DNA of 64,000 nt from Oxyruncus cristatus. Lineage: Eukaryota > Chordata > Aves > Passeriformes > Cotingidae. Each line of letters opens with the position of its first letter. The first letter of the stretch is position 1. The notes under the pieces were generated by a model, which did not search any database, was not told the origin of the DNA, and saw only the letters and a program-made list of their open reading frames with translations. Positions 1-13,205 of the stretch are shown here, piece after piece. The stretch is taken from contig VXAY01006167.1 of NCBI GenBank assembly GCA_013399855.1, positions 248,001-312,000 of the forward strand, in the 5' to 3' direction. The position numbers and the translations under genes were made by a program.

Positions 1-3000
1 CATAGGATAAAGTGTAAACTTTCCTCCTGCAGCACAGCTCTCAGGGAGGGGGGGTTCATGTAGATCAGTAAAAAAGTAGGTGTTGAGATACAATTTTGGA
101 AGAGGATGCAGAAGTTCCAGATTCCATATCTCTGTCCCTGAGAAAATCAAGTCTCTCCAACCACAGATCACAGCACATTCCTATCTGTGGAAAATCAGAT
201 TTATTTTGCCATTCATGCAAGTGCAGTTGCCACCTGAGAGCCTCAAAACTGCATTCCTCAATTCCTGTGGCCACATCAAATTTTTGGGAAGCCATGAGTA
301 ACCATTATCAGGAAAATGGCGCTTCATTTACTCTTTGACTCTCAAAGAATGTTTTGTCTTCCTCTCTGTTTTGTGGAGTGCTGTCAACACTTACAGTGAA
401 GTTTATTGTAAATACACAATAATAACAACTGCACACATTCATCTCTGATTCAATTCCTATGTAAATTTATGTTAATATGTATGCAGGTCATGTCTGCCCC
501 CCTTGGTCCTGGAAAGTTGTCAGAATGACACATGGGTTCTGAAGAGGTTGCGTACTACTGATCTGTAGTTTTTGTATAGCATTCAATAACTGGCAAACCA
601 ACAAGAGACTGTGGATATTTCTCTTCATTTTTGCTGGATAAATCAATGGCATCTACTGGAGTCCAACTACTTTAACTAGGTTAACTAGGACTCCTCTAGA
701 GTCTAACTAGAATTAAAAAGAAGTCTCTAAATCCCAACTCTAAAGCCATAACCTGTCCATTTTTATTTCTATTTCACAACAAAACAAGTATTCACTGGTG
801 GGATCTTTTGAGAAAAGCACACAGAGGTGGTTGCAGGAGCATCTTGCCACTAAGCTTTCAAGAACTGACATGCTGTTTAAGAGATTTTTTTCTCCCTAAT
901 ATTTAGTAACCACTAAACTAATGCCTGGAGTTTATGGATAGTTCTCCCCACTTTTTGCTGACTAAATTAGTGCATTTCTTAAGAGAGCTCGAATAGGGTA
1001 TTTATTTTATTCTTTCATTCTCAGCCTCCCTTTTTGCTGTTTTAACAAGGAAAAACACTGATTTTCCACCTGTGTGTGCAGCCAGAGCCACTCTGAGCAC
1101 CAGTGGTGAGGTAGCTGGAGTGCTACAGTTGGCTGTTCTTTGCTTTTCTGCCACTGATGTTTGGCTAGGACACTTTCTGGTCCTTTGCTGTAAATAGAAG
1201 CTAATCTTTAGCTCATCCCATGACCGAGTCCCTGTAAGGCTCACAGCCACTTCTCAAATAATCCCAATGGGACATAAATTCGGGCTACAAGAGATACACG
1301 TGCTCTTTGCACAGGGATGAATTTCCGGTAATCCAAAAGGGGTTGGGAAAATTGCTGTCAGAAACAGTGGGCGCCACAAATGTTGGCTAGGAAGATGCAC
1401 CAGACAACAAAGGTCTAATTGCCAGAAAGTGTTTATACTCCTGTACTTCACAGCTGAGGACGTGGTCCTGACCTTTGATACACAAAACAAATTTGTTCTT
1501 CAGCTGTAAACTCAGCTGTGCTTGGAGGGTAAGACTGTGCCCAGAGCTGATAAACGTGGGAGCCAAGTTCAGAAGTAAAGGCAGAAGTCTCCTGACCAAA
1601 ATCACTTCCACCTTAATAATACTTAATGGATTTAGAAGGTCCATCATTTTTGGGAGGGAAACAAAAATCCCCAAACCACAATAAAACCAATGAATAAAAG
1701 CAGAGTTGTACCTCATACAGTGATGAGAAACTTCAGTCACCATTTATTTCAGGTCTTTCAGCTGGTTTAAAGACTGGCACCAAGAAAATCCCTTTCTTCT
1801 CCAAGCTCTTCTCACTTGAATCTGGTTCAGAGTCTTATTTTACTCCACTTTTTTAATCTCATTTTATTGAAGGCAAACTTAGTCCCAAGAGCAAAACAAG
1901 TAAAATAAAAACAGATAAAGCCTGGAAGAAATCTGTATTTTTTCACTGAAATAGAGCCCCATGTCAGACAGCTTTCCACACACCTTGCTCAGTGTAAGTA
2001 ACATTATGGCATCCCATCAGGCCCATTCAGACCAGGTTGCAAAAGTATTGTGGCTGGGATCCAACGCTGCCTTCCCTGCCCCTGGTAGCTGTTGGTGGTG
2101 ATTTCATCTTAATCATTTTCTCTCTTTCCACCTCTCATGCAGCTGCCTGCCTGTCTTGATAGGACCAAAGTGTAGCTCATGGAATCTATATGATAATCAC
2201 AAAAATAGTTATTTCTGTTGAAAAATTGATTTAATTCCCCCTCTAAACCTTTGTGGATTGCCAACTGGGGGTGTGAAACCAGCTGGCAAAAGATGCGTTC
2301 ATTTCAATTGCATGACTTTCACATACTGCAGCTTCCTGACTTTAAATGGTTCCTCCCCTCTCTAATGAGAGCATCAAGGCCTTGATTAACAGCCCTCACT
2401 TTAAACAAAGTTTTGAAGTTTCTTTTCGTGGTAGCTTCTCTGGGGATATCTGACAGCCTGCTCAATCCAGGGCAGCAGAATGCCTCTTCTTTCACAGCAT
2501 GAGCGTTTGTCAGACGTACCAGGAGTCAGGCTTGGTGAAGGTTTGTATCCCTGAGTACTCTGCAAGTAACTTGCACAACCGCGTGGGAAGGAAGCTTGAA
2601 AGTAGTACTGGAAAAACAGTGAAAAACTAATTTCATCAATGTTTTCAAAATGCAAAGGCTTGGAATGGACTCTGGTTTACTTTTTTCAACTCTTTTATCT
2701 CTGTTCTTCTAAAACACAGTTTTATTTACTGAAAATCTTGTCTTCAGTACCTTGTTTTTAATTGTTTTAGTCTAAACAGGATTTTAGAGAGATGACTAGG
2801 TAGCATGGAAGAAAAGCCTAATATGATTTTTGAGTTAATCACAGAGAAGGGAATGGCTACCTCTTGTGAAAGAGTCCTTCAAGCCAGGTAGTACCATCTG
2901 AATCAGAGCCTGTAAATGGTCAAATAGTGATTTAAGATGTAAATATTGAAATCAAAGTTATTATGCATGGAAAAGATCTATTTGCTTGCAGACTCTGGCT

Positions 3001-4120
3001 TCTCAGGCTGTTTGAGTAGAAGTCTTGAGTGGATAGTAGATGAGGCCTTGAATCTGGACTTAGAGAGATTGTAAATGGGCTCTATGAGCATGCCTGCTCG
3101 TAAAGGACTGCAGCATACATCCTCCCTGGTCACGGGCCAAGATGCTCCCACTTTTGTGACCTTGCCTCCCCTTGGAGATGGGAGAACAGCAAGGCCCTTC
3201 CGGTGCAAGCTTACTGACAGTACTCGAAGTTATGTCTAAATTGCAGCCATACGGTGGTTGCTGTGTAATGCAGACTCCCGTGTACCCCGAGCTAGATTTC
3301 ACTCCTCTGTGAGCCAACCACAGCTGTGTCAGTGAAGAGCTCAGCAAACCTACAAGAAAAGGTACAGCTAATTCACGTGTGCTGAGTACTGCCGTGCCGT
3401 AACTCAACCGGCATTTCAACTGATTTAAACCTTACTGGATGTTTTGGTGCCAGACTGCTGTCCTTGTGGTTGCCACATGCGGGAAAACTGGCACACTGTT
3501 ACTAACTTAACAACCCCACAAGGCATGACTGAGTCTTCTGGGATTTTTGTTTAACGTTTATATGAAGTTTTGTTGCGGTTATACATGGCAGTCAGAAAGT
3601 TGCATTTACTTTCAGCCAACACATGAAAGGAAATACTGAGGTCTTCAGGAGATGGAGGGAAAATGGAGGGAGGAGGGGGGGAAACCAATCCCAAACAAAA
3701 GCTATCATGAAGTTGATAGCATAACTAAACTAAAAAAGAAAGAAAAAGAGAGTGGAAAATTCCAGTCACAGAAGTCAGAAGCTGCAGCTTTCTTGCAGGA
3801 AACGAATACACTGCATCTCATTTCTGCTCTGCCTGCTGATACCATCTAAAGAAAATCTATCACCAGTTGAAAGAGAGTTGCATTCATTGTCAATGCATTC
3901 CACCACTTTGGTGTCTCAACTTTCAAGAGTTTATTAGATGCACAGTCATGGAATTTTCTTTGAAATAGGAAGAAAATACAAGCTCCTTTATTGCTGCCTT
4001 ATACAACCATTAAAAACTCTCTTTATATATTAATTTCCCTCCATTTATTTCTTCAGCTATCAACGAAACTATAAGCTTACCTTAAAGAAAATTGTGGCAT
4101 ATATCTCTCTATATATCCCC
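1..4120. other. Unique non-coding sequence, no gene recognised
   Basis: No open frame here matches a protein family I know. The largest (about 119 codons on the minus strand, 3060-3419) is within chance. The part around 3240-3420 has more CpGs than its surroundings but no recognisable element. The block at about 2210-2400 is AT-rich with several TAAT and CAAT-like words and a perfect palindrome (listed separately). It has the look of a vertebrate non-coding regulatory block, which one genome alone cannot prove. Confidence 0.6.
2373..2386. promoter_or_regulatory. 14-bp palindrome resembling paired TCF/LEF sites
   Basis: ATCAAGGCCTTGAT is a perfect inverted palindrome. Each half (ATCAAGG) resembles a TCF/LEF site (consensus close to WTCAAAG). 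It sits directly beside GATTAAC, a homeodomain-type word. A functional role is inference from motif resemblance only. Confidence 0.15.
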
Positions 4121-4162
4121 ACCTCCTTGTATAGATACAGACACACCCCCTCCCCCCAAAAA

Positions 4163-4200
4163 CATACATACATACATATATATACACATAAACACACATA
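4163..4200. repeat. CATA/TA/CA microsatellite
   Basis: An impure simple repeat of CATA units followed by TATATA and CACATA units, next to a C-rich stretch at 4145-4158. Confidence 0.85.
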
Positions 4201-5586
4201 AAGACTGATAGTGAATAGCAGGATTTACTGAAAAGCAAGAAAAAAACTAGCATATTCAGAAACAGGAGAGAACTAACACTTGATTATTTTAGTATTGCAG
4301 CTTAGATGTTAGAAATACTTTACATTTCATTCTTCTTCTGCCATAATTCTGTTTCTATGATTATGAAGTTCTCTTCTTGCACACCTCTTCTTCAGGAAGA
4401 CGCGACTGAATTGGGAAACTCACAAAAGATCCGACCAGTTTTGTCTAGAGGGGAAGAATAACATTGGAGTCAAATGACTGAAAAGAGCAAGGCTAAAGTA
4501 AAGCTAAGAATACAGCACAGTCACTGAAGAGTGGTAACAGCTCCGAAGCCTTTGTCTTTGAACAGAAGCTGAAAAGCACACTTAGGTTCAAGCTAACAGT
4601 GGCAGACTGGCAACTCGGTGAAGTCATTGCACGTATCCCCAACTAAAAAGAGTTTTGGTCCAACATTAGGACTGTTCCTGTGCTATAGTTTCTTACCATG
4701 TAATACCTCCCTCCACACATATTTGTTTCTAGCACCAATATGGATGCAAACTGCACTCAAGGGAGAGGTAGGACAGAGAGCAGAGCATACTTGAAAATTG
4801 ATTTAACAGGACTCCATCAAAGTTGGTGTCAGCTCTTCCATCCCTAAGACTTAAAAAACAGTAGGTTTCTGATCATCTTAGAAGACTGTTCTCTCATCAT
4901 TTGAGATTAGAAATGTGTACAAGAGTCATAACAGTACATTCAATTTTCACCTAGGGAGTTCCAAGCACAATGAATAAAAAATAAAGAAAATCACCTGCAA
5001 GTAATTGCTGGACCTCATAAGCAGAGCACAGAATTGTTAATCCAATTAAAGATGATAAAAGCAGGACTCTTCTTCTGGAGAACCTGTGAAGTCACTGCTT
5101 ATGAAGCATCATTCAGTCCTCATTCTCAGCCAAAAACGATAAGAAGCAAAGCTGCTCTGCCTCTTCACCAAATGAAAAACTTTCATCCATTAATACAACA
5201 CACAACCAGAGTCAGCACTGCACTAATGGACTTTGCTACTGGCAGGGATGCCATGAAGTCCGTATATGGTTCAATACTAGAGATTTTGTACTGTGGAACA
5301 CTCTTGGTACACTGTTAGTGGAAATATTATAGTCTGAAGTTCCAGACCCAAGGCTGTACGTACCGTTTCTCTTAGCACTTCATTATGTACAAAAGACAAC
5401 TGTTATATAAACCAATAAAGACGTACATATCCCAACCCAGACAACAAGGAAGACATGCAAGTAAGTCCCACATGTAATTCAGATTGAAACATTACCCAAT
5501 GTGGCAGGCATCCCGTGATTCTAACTAATAAAAAGAGCATTTCAGAGTTTTCACCAGAAAAAAAATGGAAGGAAATTAAATACTAC

Positions 5587-5702
5587 CTCAACATCTTGAA
5601 AGGATACAATGATGTCTCCAGGATTTCTTCCTGAATTAGCAGGGCTCCTTGCCTTGGTTGGATAGCAAATGCACTTTTATAAATCCATGTGTGCTCAGAC
5701 AT
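5587..5702 (-). other. Candidate exon-like segment (unconfirmed)
   Basis: On the minus strand a good acceptor (GTGTTATGTTACAG) precedes 116 nt that are open in only one frame. The donor is GAG/GTAGTA, and reading through the donor gives TAG, so the segment could also be a terminal coding exon. The peptide starts MSEHTWIYKSAF and ends ETSLYPFKMLR. I know no protein with this sequence. A 38-codon open run has roughly a one-in-ten chance in such DNA, so this is only a candidate. Confidence 0.12.
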
Positions 5703-6318
5703 CTGTAACATAACACAGTTTATTCCATAGCCAAAAGACATTCTTACTTTCCCTGACTTGGAAAGGGACAGTTCAGGTTGATATCACGGACCTTTTGTGT
5801 CTCAATAGACAACCCTATTAAAGCAATGGAGGCAACACATAAATGGTGGGAAAGGAGGAAAGTAAGTTTTCATGTCACTTCTGTAACCCTTTGGAGAATC
5901 TCACTAAATAGCATCTTCTTCACGTGTTGGTTAAACTGGGCCTGAAATCTCCCCCCCTAAAAAATCAGTGTCTTTTGTATGAGCTTGTTTTGGTTGCTCT
6001 GTCCTAAGTGGAACACCATAAAAGTGATAGAACGTCAGATCCTCCTCAGAAACATAATTTTGTGTCAGAGGATCTCAGAGCTAAACATTTCCTATCAGAC
6101 ACTTTATTCCCAGAGGAACCTGGCTTTCTGCAAGGGCCCTTTGTAGTCCAGCTGGATGTCATTACATAATTAAGCCTGTGAGCCAGGAGGTAGTCTTGAG
6201 CATGGCAATTTTACAATGTAAGATCAAACTATTATTCTTCCTTTCAAAAGACCTAGTGCCATTTGTTGTAATGCCTTTATGCAAGGGATCAAATACAGTA
6301 TTGATTATTCATTATTAC

Positions 6319-6366
6319 CTTTAAAGAGGTCAGGAAGCTTCTGGAATTCAGAAGACTTCTGGGGAT
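6319..6366 (-). other. Candidate exon-like segment (unconfirmed)
   Basis: On the minus strand this 48-nt segment lies between acceptor TATTGCTTCAG and donor AAAG/GTAATAATG. It is open in two frames: phase 0 (IPRSLLNSRSFLTSLK) and a split-codon frame (PQKSSEFQKLPDLFK). No homology is recognised. It lies between other exon-like segments on the same strand at 8095-8157 and 5587-5702. Confidence 0.1.
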
Positions 6367-7599
6367 CTGAAGCAATATAAGGCCTCAGGGCTTGATGACT
6401 CATCTTGACCTGAAGCTTTGAAATATCACCTGCTGTCTGGATTGTTCCTGCTTGCTGCCTGCGATTTCAAAGTCTCTCTCTCTCCCTTTTTCCCCCCCAA
6501 GGCATCAGTCTTACAGACATTGCCAGATCAAGAGAAGCAAAGAATGCAAAAGAAAGTGAAAGTGAGAAGACCACGAGTTGGGAGCCCAGCTGGTATGCAT
6601 CTGCTTTGCTAAGCTTGAATTGAAAATGAGTATCATTATTCTTGTTCTGCGTGCATCCTACTGTGTTTGGTTATTGCATCACATAGAAGAGGCAATAGGC
6701 ATATCCTGTGGCTAAGTCCATTGTGTTCAACATGGGTTAACTAACTGTTCAATACCCTAACAGAGGGAGTTTTTAAACCTTTCTGTGCCATCTTGATCTT
6801 TAGGCATGTTCAAATGGAAGAATGTTTAGAGGAGAATGGGATGTCATTATGTGGAAACCCTGACAAATTTTAAACACTATCTTCATCAACTGAAGCAAAA
6901 AATCAATGTCATATTAATCTAGACACTGTATTAAAAGTTTTCATTTTCAACAACATTGCCTGTATGTTGTAGAATAAACCTCCAAGAGTGCTTCTTGGCA
7001 GATGGTTAAATATTTAAGTAGTTGGCTACAGAACTTAAAAAATTGAGATAATTAGAATACTTGAAGCAGTTAATATTTATTAGTCATGAAGAGTTTGACA
7101 GATTGGATGTTTTCCTACCCACACGTTCTCTAGCTGAAAAAAAAAAATAAAGCCCTTATCTTTCATTCTACCGAAAGCAAGCTTTGATATGAGGCAGAAG
7201 CAGACTTGAAGGCACGGACTTCCCAGGTTACTCAGTATGAGAAACTGAGAGTAGTGGCTACCACCTAATTCAAGAACAGGCCAGAAAAAACCCCATGGGA
7301 ATGATAAGGTCGTTGTGGAAATGCACAGAGTTCACCCTGGAAAGTGCCCAAGATTGAAACCTGGAGACTGACTCCTCTGTACTGCTTCAGCACCACTTCA
7401 GCTTTCACTATAAATTATGATATCTCTAGTGAGGTTGCCAGGCTACTCCAGTCACCGGGGATTATGAGAAAACCCATTTTCTATTAGCTTTGCCCCTTCT
7501 GTTGGCCTTCCTAGCAGGAGAGGGGATGCACGGAGCAAAGGCAGACCAGCTCTGTGGCACTCCAGAACTACATTGGAGAAAACTCCTTAAATAGTGGAG

Positions 7600-7641
7600 T
7601 CTTGGCCTCCTGTCCTTAAAATGGTAGACTGGAGGCCAAGA
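7600..7641. repeat. Short perfect inverted repeat (hairpin)
   Basis: TCTTGGCCTCC (7600-7610) is exactly complementary to GGAGGCCAAGA (7631-7641). After one T-T mismatch, three more base pairs (GTC/GAC) form inside, leaving a 12-nt loop. The 11+3 bp stem is shorter than a usual pre-miRNA stem. Confidence 0.6.
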
Positions 7642-8094
7642 ACCAACAGATTACTAAGGCTGCTCTAGGGTCCAGTTTCACCAAACATGTTCTCTTTTAT
7701 CAGCCCAGAAATTTGACTGAAAAGAAGGACTGGGACACTTGCCTAGGCATGCTGGCTGTCCCACAGACAGGTCCAAGCAAGAGCAGTTACATGCTTCTCA
7801 CTAGGCTGCAGACATCCAGCGCTGCTGAACACACCAAGGAGCAACTCAGTGCTTCCCACACCAAGTCAGGCCAATACAACTGCACTGAGCCAACAGCCAG
7901 AACAGAGGAGCTCATCCAGCCTGCTGCCTAGGAGGGACACAGGGGCATCAGCACAGCACATACATCGAAGATCTAACGCATTATCTGTCTGCCAGATATG
8001 TAAATGTTCAAGCAGTATCTGTGCATAGGCAAAGCCTGAAAAATGGATGTATATGTTACTAATGTATAATAGAGCAGCCACATGAAACTCTTAC

Positions 8095-8157
8095 CTTGTC
8101 AGCAATTAATGAAAAACATGAAAGTACCGCCAGTGTTATACTACGTAGCTGACTAGG
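8095..8157 (-). other. Candidate exon-like segment (unconfirmed)
   Basis: On the minus strand a pyrimidine-rich acceptor (GGGTTTCTTTCTAG) and a strong donor (GACAAG/GTAAGAG) enclose 63 nt. Only phase 0 is open, with the other two frames stopped, giving 21 codons that start PSQLRSITLAV and end SLIADK. No family is recognised. The splice sites are among the best on this strand, but pseudoexons of this quality are expected in vertebrate introns. Confidence 0.13.
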
Positions 8158-11100
8158 CTAGAAAGAAACCCATCTCCATTATATCTTACCTCTCTTTTCT
8201 TAATAGTACCACTGAACGGACAGTATGTGTCCCAGTATGAAATCCCTTGAGCTCCTTTACATTCAAAGACAACAAGTAATGACATTTGCTTGTACCCACA
8301 TGCAGTGTTAAAAGGAATGGGTGCACAGGATCAACTGTGGCAGGCAGGGGGATGAGTGGAAATAATTTTCATCGGTGTCTCCACAGCAAGGCCAAGGGCA
8401 GACAGTAGTATGTAATATATTTGCTCTTACCCGGTACAAACCAGGAGGGCAGGACCAGCTGCCTTGGCAGGCTGAACACACTCCTGATCTGGATTCACTT
8501 CAGCACTTCCCTCAAGGGAACCCAAGAGAGAGATCAGAACTCAGCCTTGGATATAAAACTGTGCTCCTGGTACCTGGAGCAGAGCGATCTCTCAGCTACA
8601 TACTCCCTTACTGTGGTCAACAGAGATGAATTGCTGGACTTACTGCAGAGATTTTCCTTCTCCTACAAAAAAATTTTAAGGGCCATCCATGTCCTATACA
8701 AAAGGATAGGGTATATTTTTCATTAATATGAAATTTATTAATATGACTTTTGAGATATTTTTCCAGTGCCTTCTTGTCTAACAATAGCAATTTATGCTTT
8801 ATTTATCTAATTGCTATAGTGAGAGCGTAGGAAAATTATTAGGGTTATGAGATACAACAAGCACAAAACCTGTTTTAGATGAGCAAACACTCAGAAATTT
8901 CCAGCTTTTTCAGGCTTTCTTTAATTGCTAAAAAAGCATGTTGGAGAAAATCTGGGAAAATTTAAATACCCTTCCTCTTCAAGAAGGGATCCACAATCCT
9001 TAACGCTAAGAGCACCATCAAGACTCATTGCAAACCAGAAGACAAGAATAGAACCCAGCAATAAAAAGAAGCCACAGCCTTTTGAAAAACAAATATCACA
9101 GGATTCCGCTACACATCATAAAGAAACAAAACCGAAATGAACCCACATTGTTTCCTCTTCAAGTACCCAGAAGAAAAATCTGCACCTTAAAAAGGTTTGA
9201 CCTCAATATAAGCCATAATGTAAAAATGTGAGGATCTTGGAAACTTGTGCTTTTCCTGGATTGAGGCCCAGATTTTGTAATATATCTTGCCTGTTACTAT
9301 TTTTCTTGCTTCTTCCAAAGTAGAAAAGGCTCTTTTGAAGAAATGTGTTTTCTAGACACTTTGATACACCAGAATTGGGGTCTGTTTAAATACTTCAAGT
9401 TTGACATATATACGCATATAGTTGTAACATTTTGTGGATATGAGCCAACATTGCCTTGTCTGGATCCAGTTCTTACTATCATTATGTTGTGAGACATTAG
9501 ACAGAGTGGTCTCTGCTCTAACATGTAGGGTATACATGCCATACTACACCAGGCCAGGCAAATAATAGTAAGACTGTCAGCTTGTTGTGCCTTTATCTTC
9601 TTCCCCAGAGGTTTAATGAGCAGCACCTGGAAGAATGTATGCCCGTATTGAAGTCTTCTGCTGAAGTGAGAAGAGGACTGCCAGGACACAGTGGTAGTGT
9701 ATCACATCTGCTTGGAAAAGGAACCTTCCCCCACTCCCTGCCTCCTTACTTCACACGAGGAAATCCATCACTAGTTCGATCCAGTGTCTATCAATGGTAT
9801 GAGTATTCCCTCAGAGGCTGTTTTGCTGGGCTGGCCCCAGTGTGCTATTGCACATTGACCTGCTCTTCAGTTCCTGATGCTTTCCAGGCTGAGTTGAAGC
9901 TGCAGCTACAAACCATTAAGCTTACTACAAGATGTACATGAACTGTCATGTATATCCCTCTGCTTACACTTTTTTGGTATCTAGCAGGTATATATGCAAA
10001 TGTTTTCCACTGTGCTATCTCATGCTAGTTGACTAAGGGCATCAGAGCAACTGAGAGACAAAGTCTGATTAATATTTTTCCTCCAGATACACCTCTAAAT
10101 CAAGCTAGAAGGGGGCCAGCCATACAATAATTCATGTTTACTAGCCCCATTAAAATTAATTCCTGCCATATCTTATCAAACAATCATCCCCGAGAGAAAG
10201 TTTTCCCTATTGGAACATGCGTAAGTCACTCTAACTTTTGTGGCTGTGGACTGAAAGCAATTCTTCCCCCACCTTCCAATGTTTGCTCAGGTGCAGTTTT
10301 GTTTCCATGTGAGCTGATTCAGGAGAACCTGCCTCAACCAGCAAGCTAACAGGAGTCACCAACCAACTTGCACTGACTGCAAACAAAGTCTTCATCCCAA
10401 AAGAGTCGACTACATAAAAGTATACTACATCAAACCATCTTTGTATTTGTGACTTACTTTAAGTCCTCAGGTGGTTTGCCTTTAAGGATGACTACATTTT
10501 TAATCAATCCACATGGCATGCAGTATGTAAAGTTCATGCTAGCTTGAGCGGCAGCAGACTGTGTTTTTCCCCTGGTGAACAACCCCCTCATAGCCTGTGA
10601 GCTTTAGCTGGTGAGGTTATGCAGCCTGCCTATTAAGACTGCTCTCAGCCACATGCCTGACTGCACTCCCAAGTCTCAGGGCCAAGAGTAAACTTTAAAG
10701 GAACCCTGCCAATTAAATTTAAGCAGAAAACAAAGTCTTTATTTTTCCGCAAAGCAAATGTGGTCAGAAATGTTCTTATGATGCTGCCACTGACTTTTAT
10801 TATTTTGCATTCAGTAAAGATGGCTTTAATTGACTTTGAATAATAAAATCTGTCGTGAAAATTAAGGTATCTAAAAATTAGAGTTGATCAAATTGATCAC
10901 TGGCCATTGTAAATAAATCAAATACATTTTACTACTGATGAAAAATGTCTTTCTGTGACAAATATTTTACAGTCTTGTTTTGTGGATCTTACAGGCAAAA
11001 AAATGCCCCTAGATGGCATGCATTATGTACAACAGGCAAAGACAAAACATTGCACAAAAGTTAGCCCAGATAAATTTTAGTAAACCCTTTATATCATATC

Positions 11101-12929
11101 ATATCATAGTCCAAATTGACTACAACAGGTTGCAGAAAACGTATTTGAGGAATGACATAGGGAATTTCATAGAATATACATGGATTAGTTCTTGCACTTT
11201 CTCCATGTTACATTTAGCTCTTTCAGTCCTCAGTTCAGATACAACAATATTCTGATTTCAGTGTTTATCTGTTCTGCTGGGTGTGTACCCTACCTACAAT
11301 GAATCTAACAGCACAGACAGACTCCAAATAGGTTTTTCTGGACTTAAAAATTGCATCCCTTTATCTTGTTTTTGTTTTCAACGTTAAAAGCAAGTGGTGA
11401 GCATACTACTAGGAAACTCCTCTCCAGTGCTAGAAGGGCCTTGATTCTAATCTTGCCACCTTATGAGACAGCTAAAAGCTGCATATGGCATGGGAGATGG
11501 ACATCTCTCTGCCAGAGTTTGCCCAGAGCTTCTAGTGCAGTCTGTGCTGCAGGAAAAGCAAGAAGCATATAAAAAAATTCAGGATGACCAAGACAGATGC
11601 TGTCTTGTCTGCTGCACTGCATCAACAGATTTCTTGGAAACAGATCCTGAGGGAATGTGTTGGATTCATTTCTCTTGGGGCCTCCTAACACCTTCCTGAA
11701 AGTCTCAGGTAGGTACCAAACAAAAGGGAGAAAAAAGTATTATGCTTTAAAAAGCCCTTAAAAAAGATCAGATTAACTTTTGCTTAAAAGAGAAGCAAGA
11801 ATGTGACCATTCCAAAGTGATCCTCATAATTTCTACCATGATTTCCGTTATTCAATATCTTACAATTATGCATTCCAAAGTAATCTGAAAGAACCGATAA
11901 AGACAGATTGATTACTTTATTTGCGTACATTGCTATGAGACATTATCATTCAGTGCCGCAAAAGCCAGTTTCATGCCAGCCCTTGATCTAAATTAGACTA
12001 AGGACAAGTGTTCTTTCCTCTGCAATGATCACCTGAACCTGAATGATCCAACAGAGGCTGAGAGACCACAAAGCAGCCGGTATCAGTGGATGATTGCTGA
12101 TGAAAAACCACAGGACTGCCAAACAGCACCCAGTAAGCAAAGTGCTCAAGATATCCACTAGGGATAGGGCTTGAAAGTTACCCAGAGAAGGCAACGAGGC
12201 AGAGAAAACAGGCAGCTAGTGCAGCAGCTTGAAGTACTGAGAGCGGTTTTGGTTTCCCAGAAACCATAATCAATTATAACAGGAGTAGAAAATATTCTTC
12301 ACTGGCTTCTTCTCTCTACAGTTGCTCCACTGGGAAGAATGAAAATCTCACAGTGTCCGACCCTGCAGCTCTTTCCTGCCTGAGTAGTGGAGAAAACCTC
12401 AGCCCTATACCTGAGCAGTGGTAGTGCCAATTAACCAAGTTTCTCATTTCTCAGAAACATGCATGCCATCTCACAGATACTGAGTGAAGGTCAAGGAAAC
12501 ACCTTTTGGCTCTGCCTTCCTCAGGCAGGTTTAGCACTTCTTCACATCCACCTGATTGCACTTGAATTTGAGCACTTGGTTAAACTTGAGAGGCTGTTTG
12601 CTGCTCCCTGCAAGACAATGCCTTCCATATAACCCTGACCTAACGTAAATATAAGTGAACACTAAACATCCACTACAGCAGTTCCACCTGGGACCACCTG
12701 TGAGAGTTAACACTAAGCAAAGGATTGTCCTCATCTAACTCCACAACTGCTCAGCCTGCTATCACCTTAAAACACAAGAAGGGTTTGTACTATGTAGGGA
12801 CATATGCCTCATGTTATTTTCTATGCAAAGTTCATGTGTGCACAGTGCACATCTGCCTAGATCCCTGAGTGTGTGCACACGCAGACAGATAAACAGATAA
12901 TCTGGAATTATTTCAAAGCAAGCAAAAAA

Positions 12930-12933
12930 TTTT

Positions 12934-12964
<31 letters not shown>
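12930..12964 (+). repeat. (TTTC)n microsatellite
   Basis: About eight tandem TTTC units, nearly pure, directly following an A-rich stretch. Confidence 0.95.
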
Positions 12965-13205
12965 GGTTGTTTTGCAACAACTTGGCCTTGGGACCTTCCA
13001 GGGAGCTGTATGTATGAGTGACACACACGCCTGTTTTCACAGCTCCTGCCTAATGTCAATTTAAGCATCTTTCCTACACCTGGAGGAGTTCAACAAACAT
13101 CAGCTCACAGGTGTCACCCTCCACTGGCTGAAGGCTGGCTCCAGAGAGTCTAGCCAATATCTGCTTTGGCTATTAACAGCCTCGGAGAGGCCAAGCTCAG
13201 TGTGT

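Larger units (their letters stand above)
4201..12929. other. Unique non-coding sequence with exon-like segments, no gene confirmed
   Basis: AT-rich sequence without recognised mobile elements. Open frames are short. Between 4082 and 8157 the minus strand carries several short segments bounded by good splice-site consensus and open in one frame (see findings). I cannot assign them to a known gene. A short ATATC pentamer run lies at 11091-11105. Otherwise I see nothing supportable. Confidence 0.5.

Noticed and set aside
6418..6612. Plus-strand frame with a signal-peptide-like start (LLSGLFLLAAC) and an exon-like part 6502-6592
   Set aside because: The frame begins at TTG, not ATG. The acceptor is AAG-type although its C/T tract is strong. 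The encoded KKVKVRRPRVG stretch matches nothing I know, so it was kept out of the feature list.
9771..9790. GTTCGATCC, resembling a tRNA B box
   Set aside because: No matching A box, anticodon arm or acceptor stem upstream, and the T-stem pairing is poor.
9582..9941. 119-codon plus-strand frame after a strong acceptor (TTTATCTTCTTCCCCAG)
   Set aside because: No good donor nearby, no recognised domain, and a length within chance.
12762..13064. Open frames on both strands around the TTTC repeat
   Set aside because: They are produced by the stop-free microsatellite (KERKKERKK or FFLSFFLSFFL) and are not genes.
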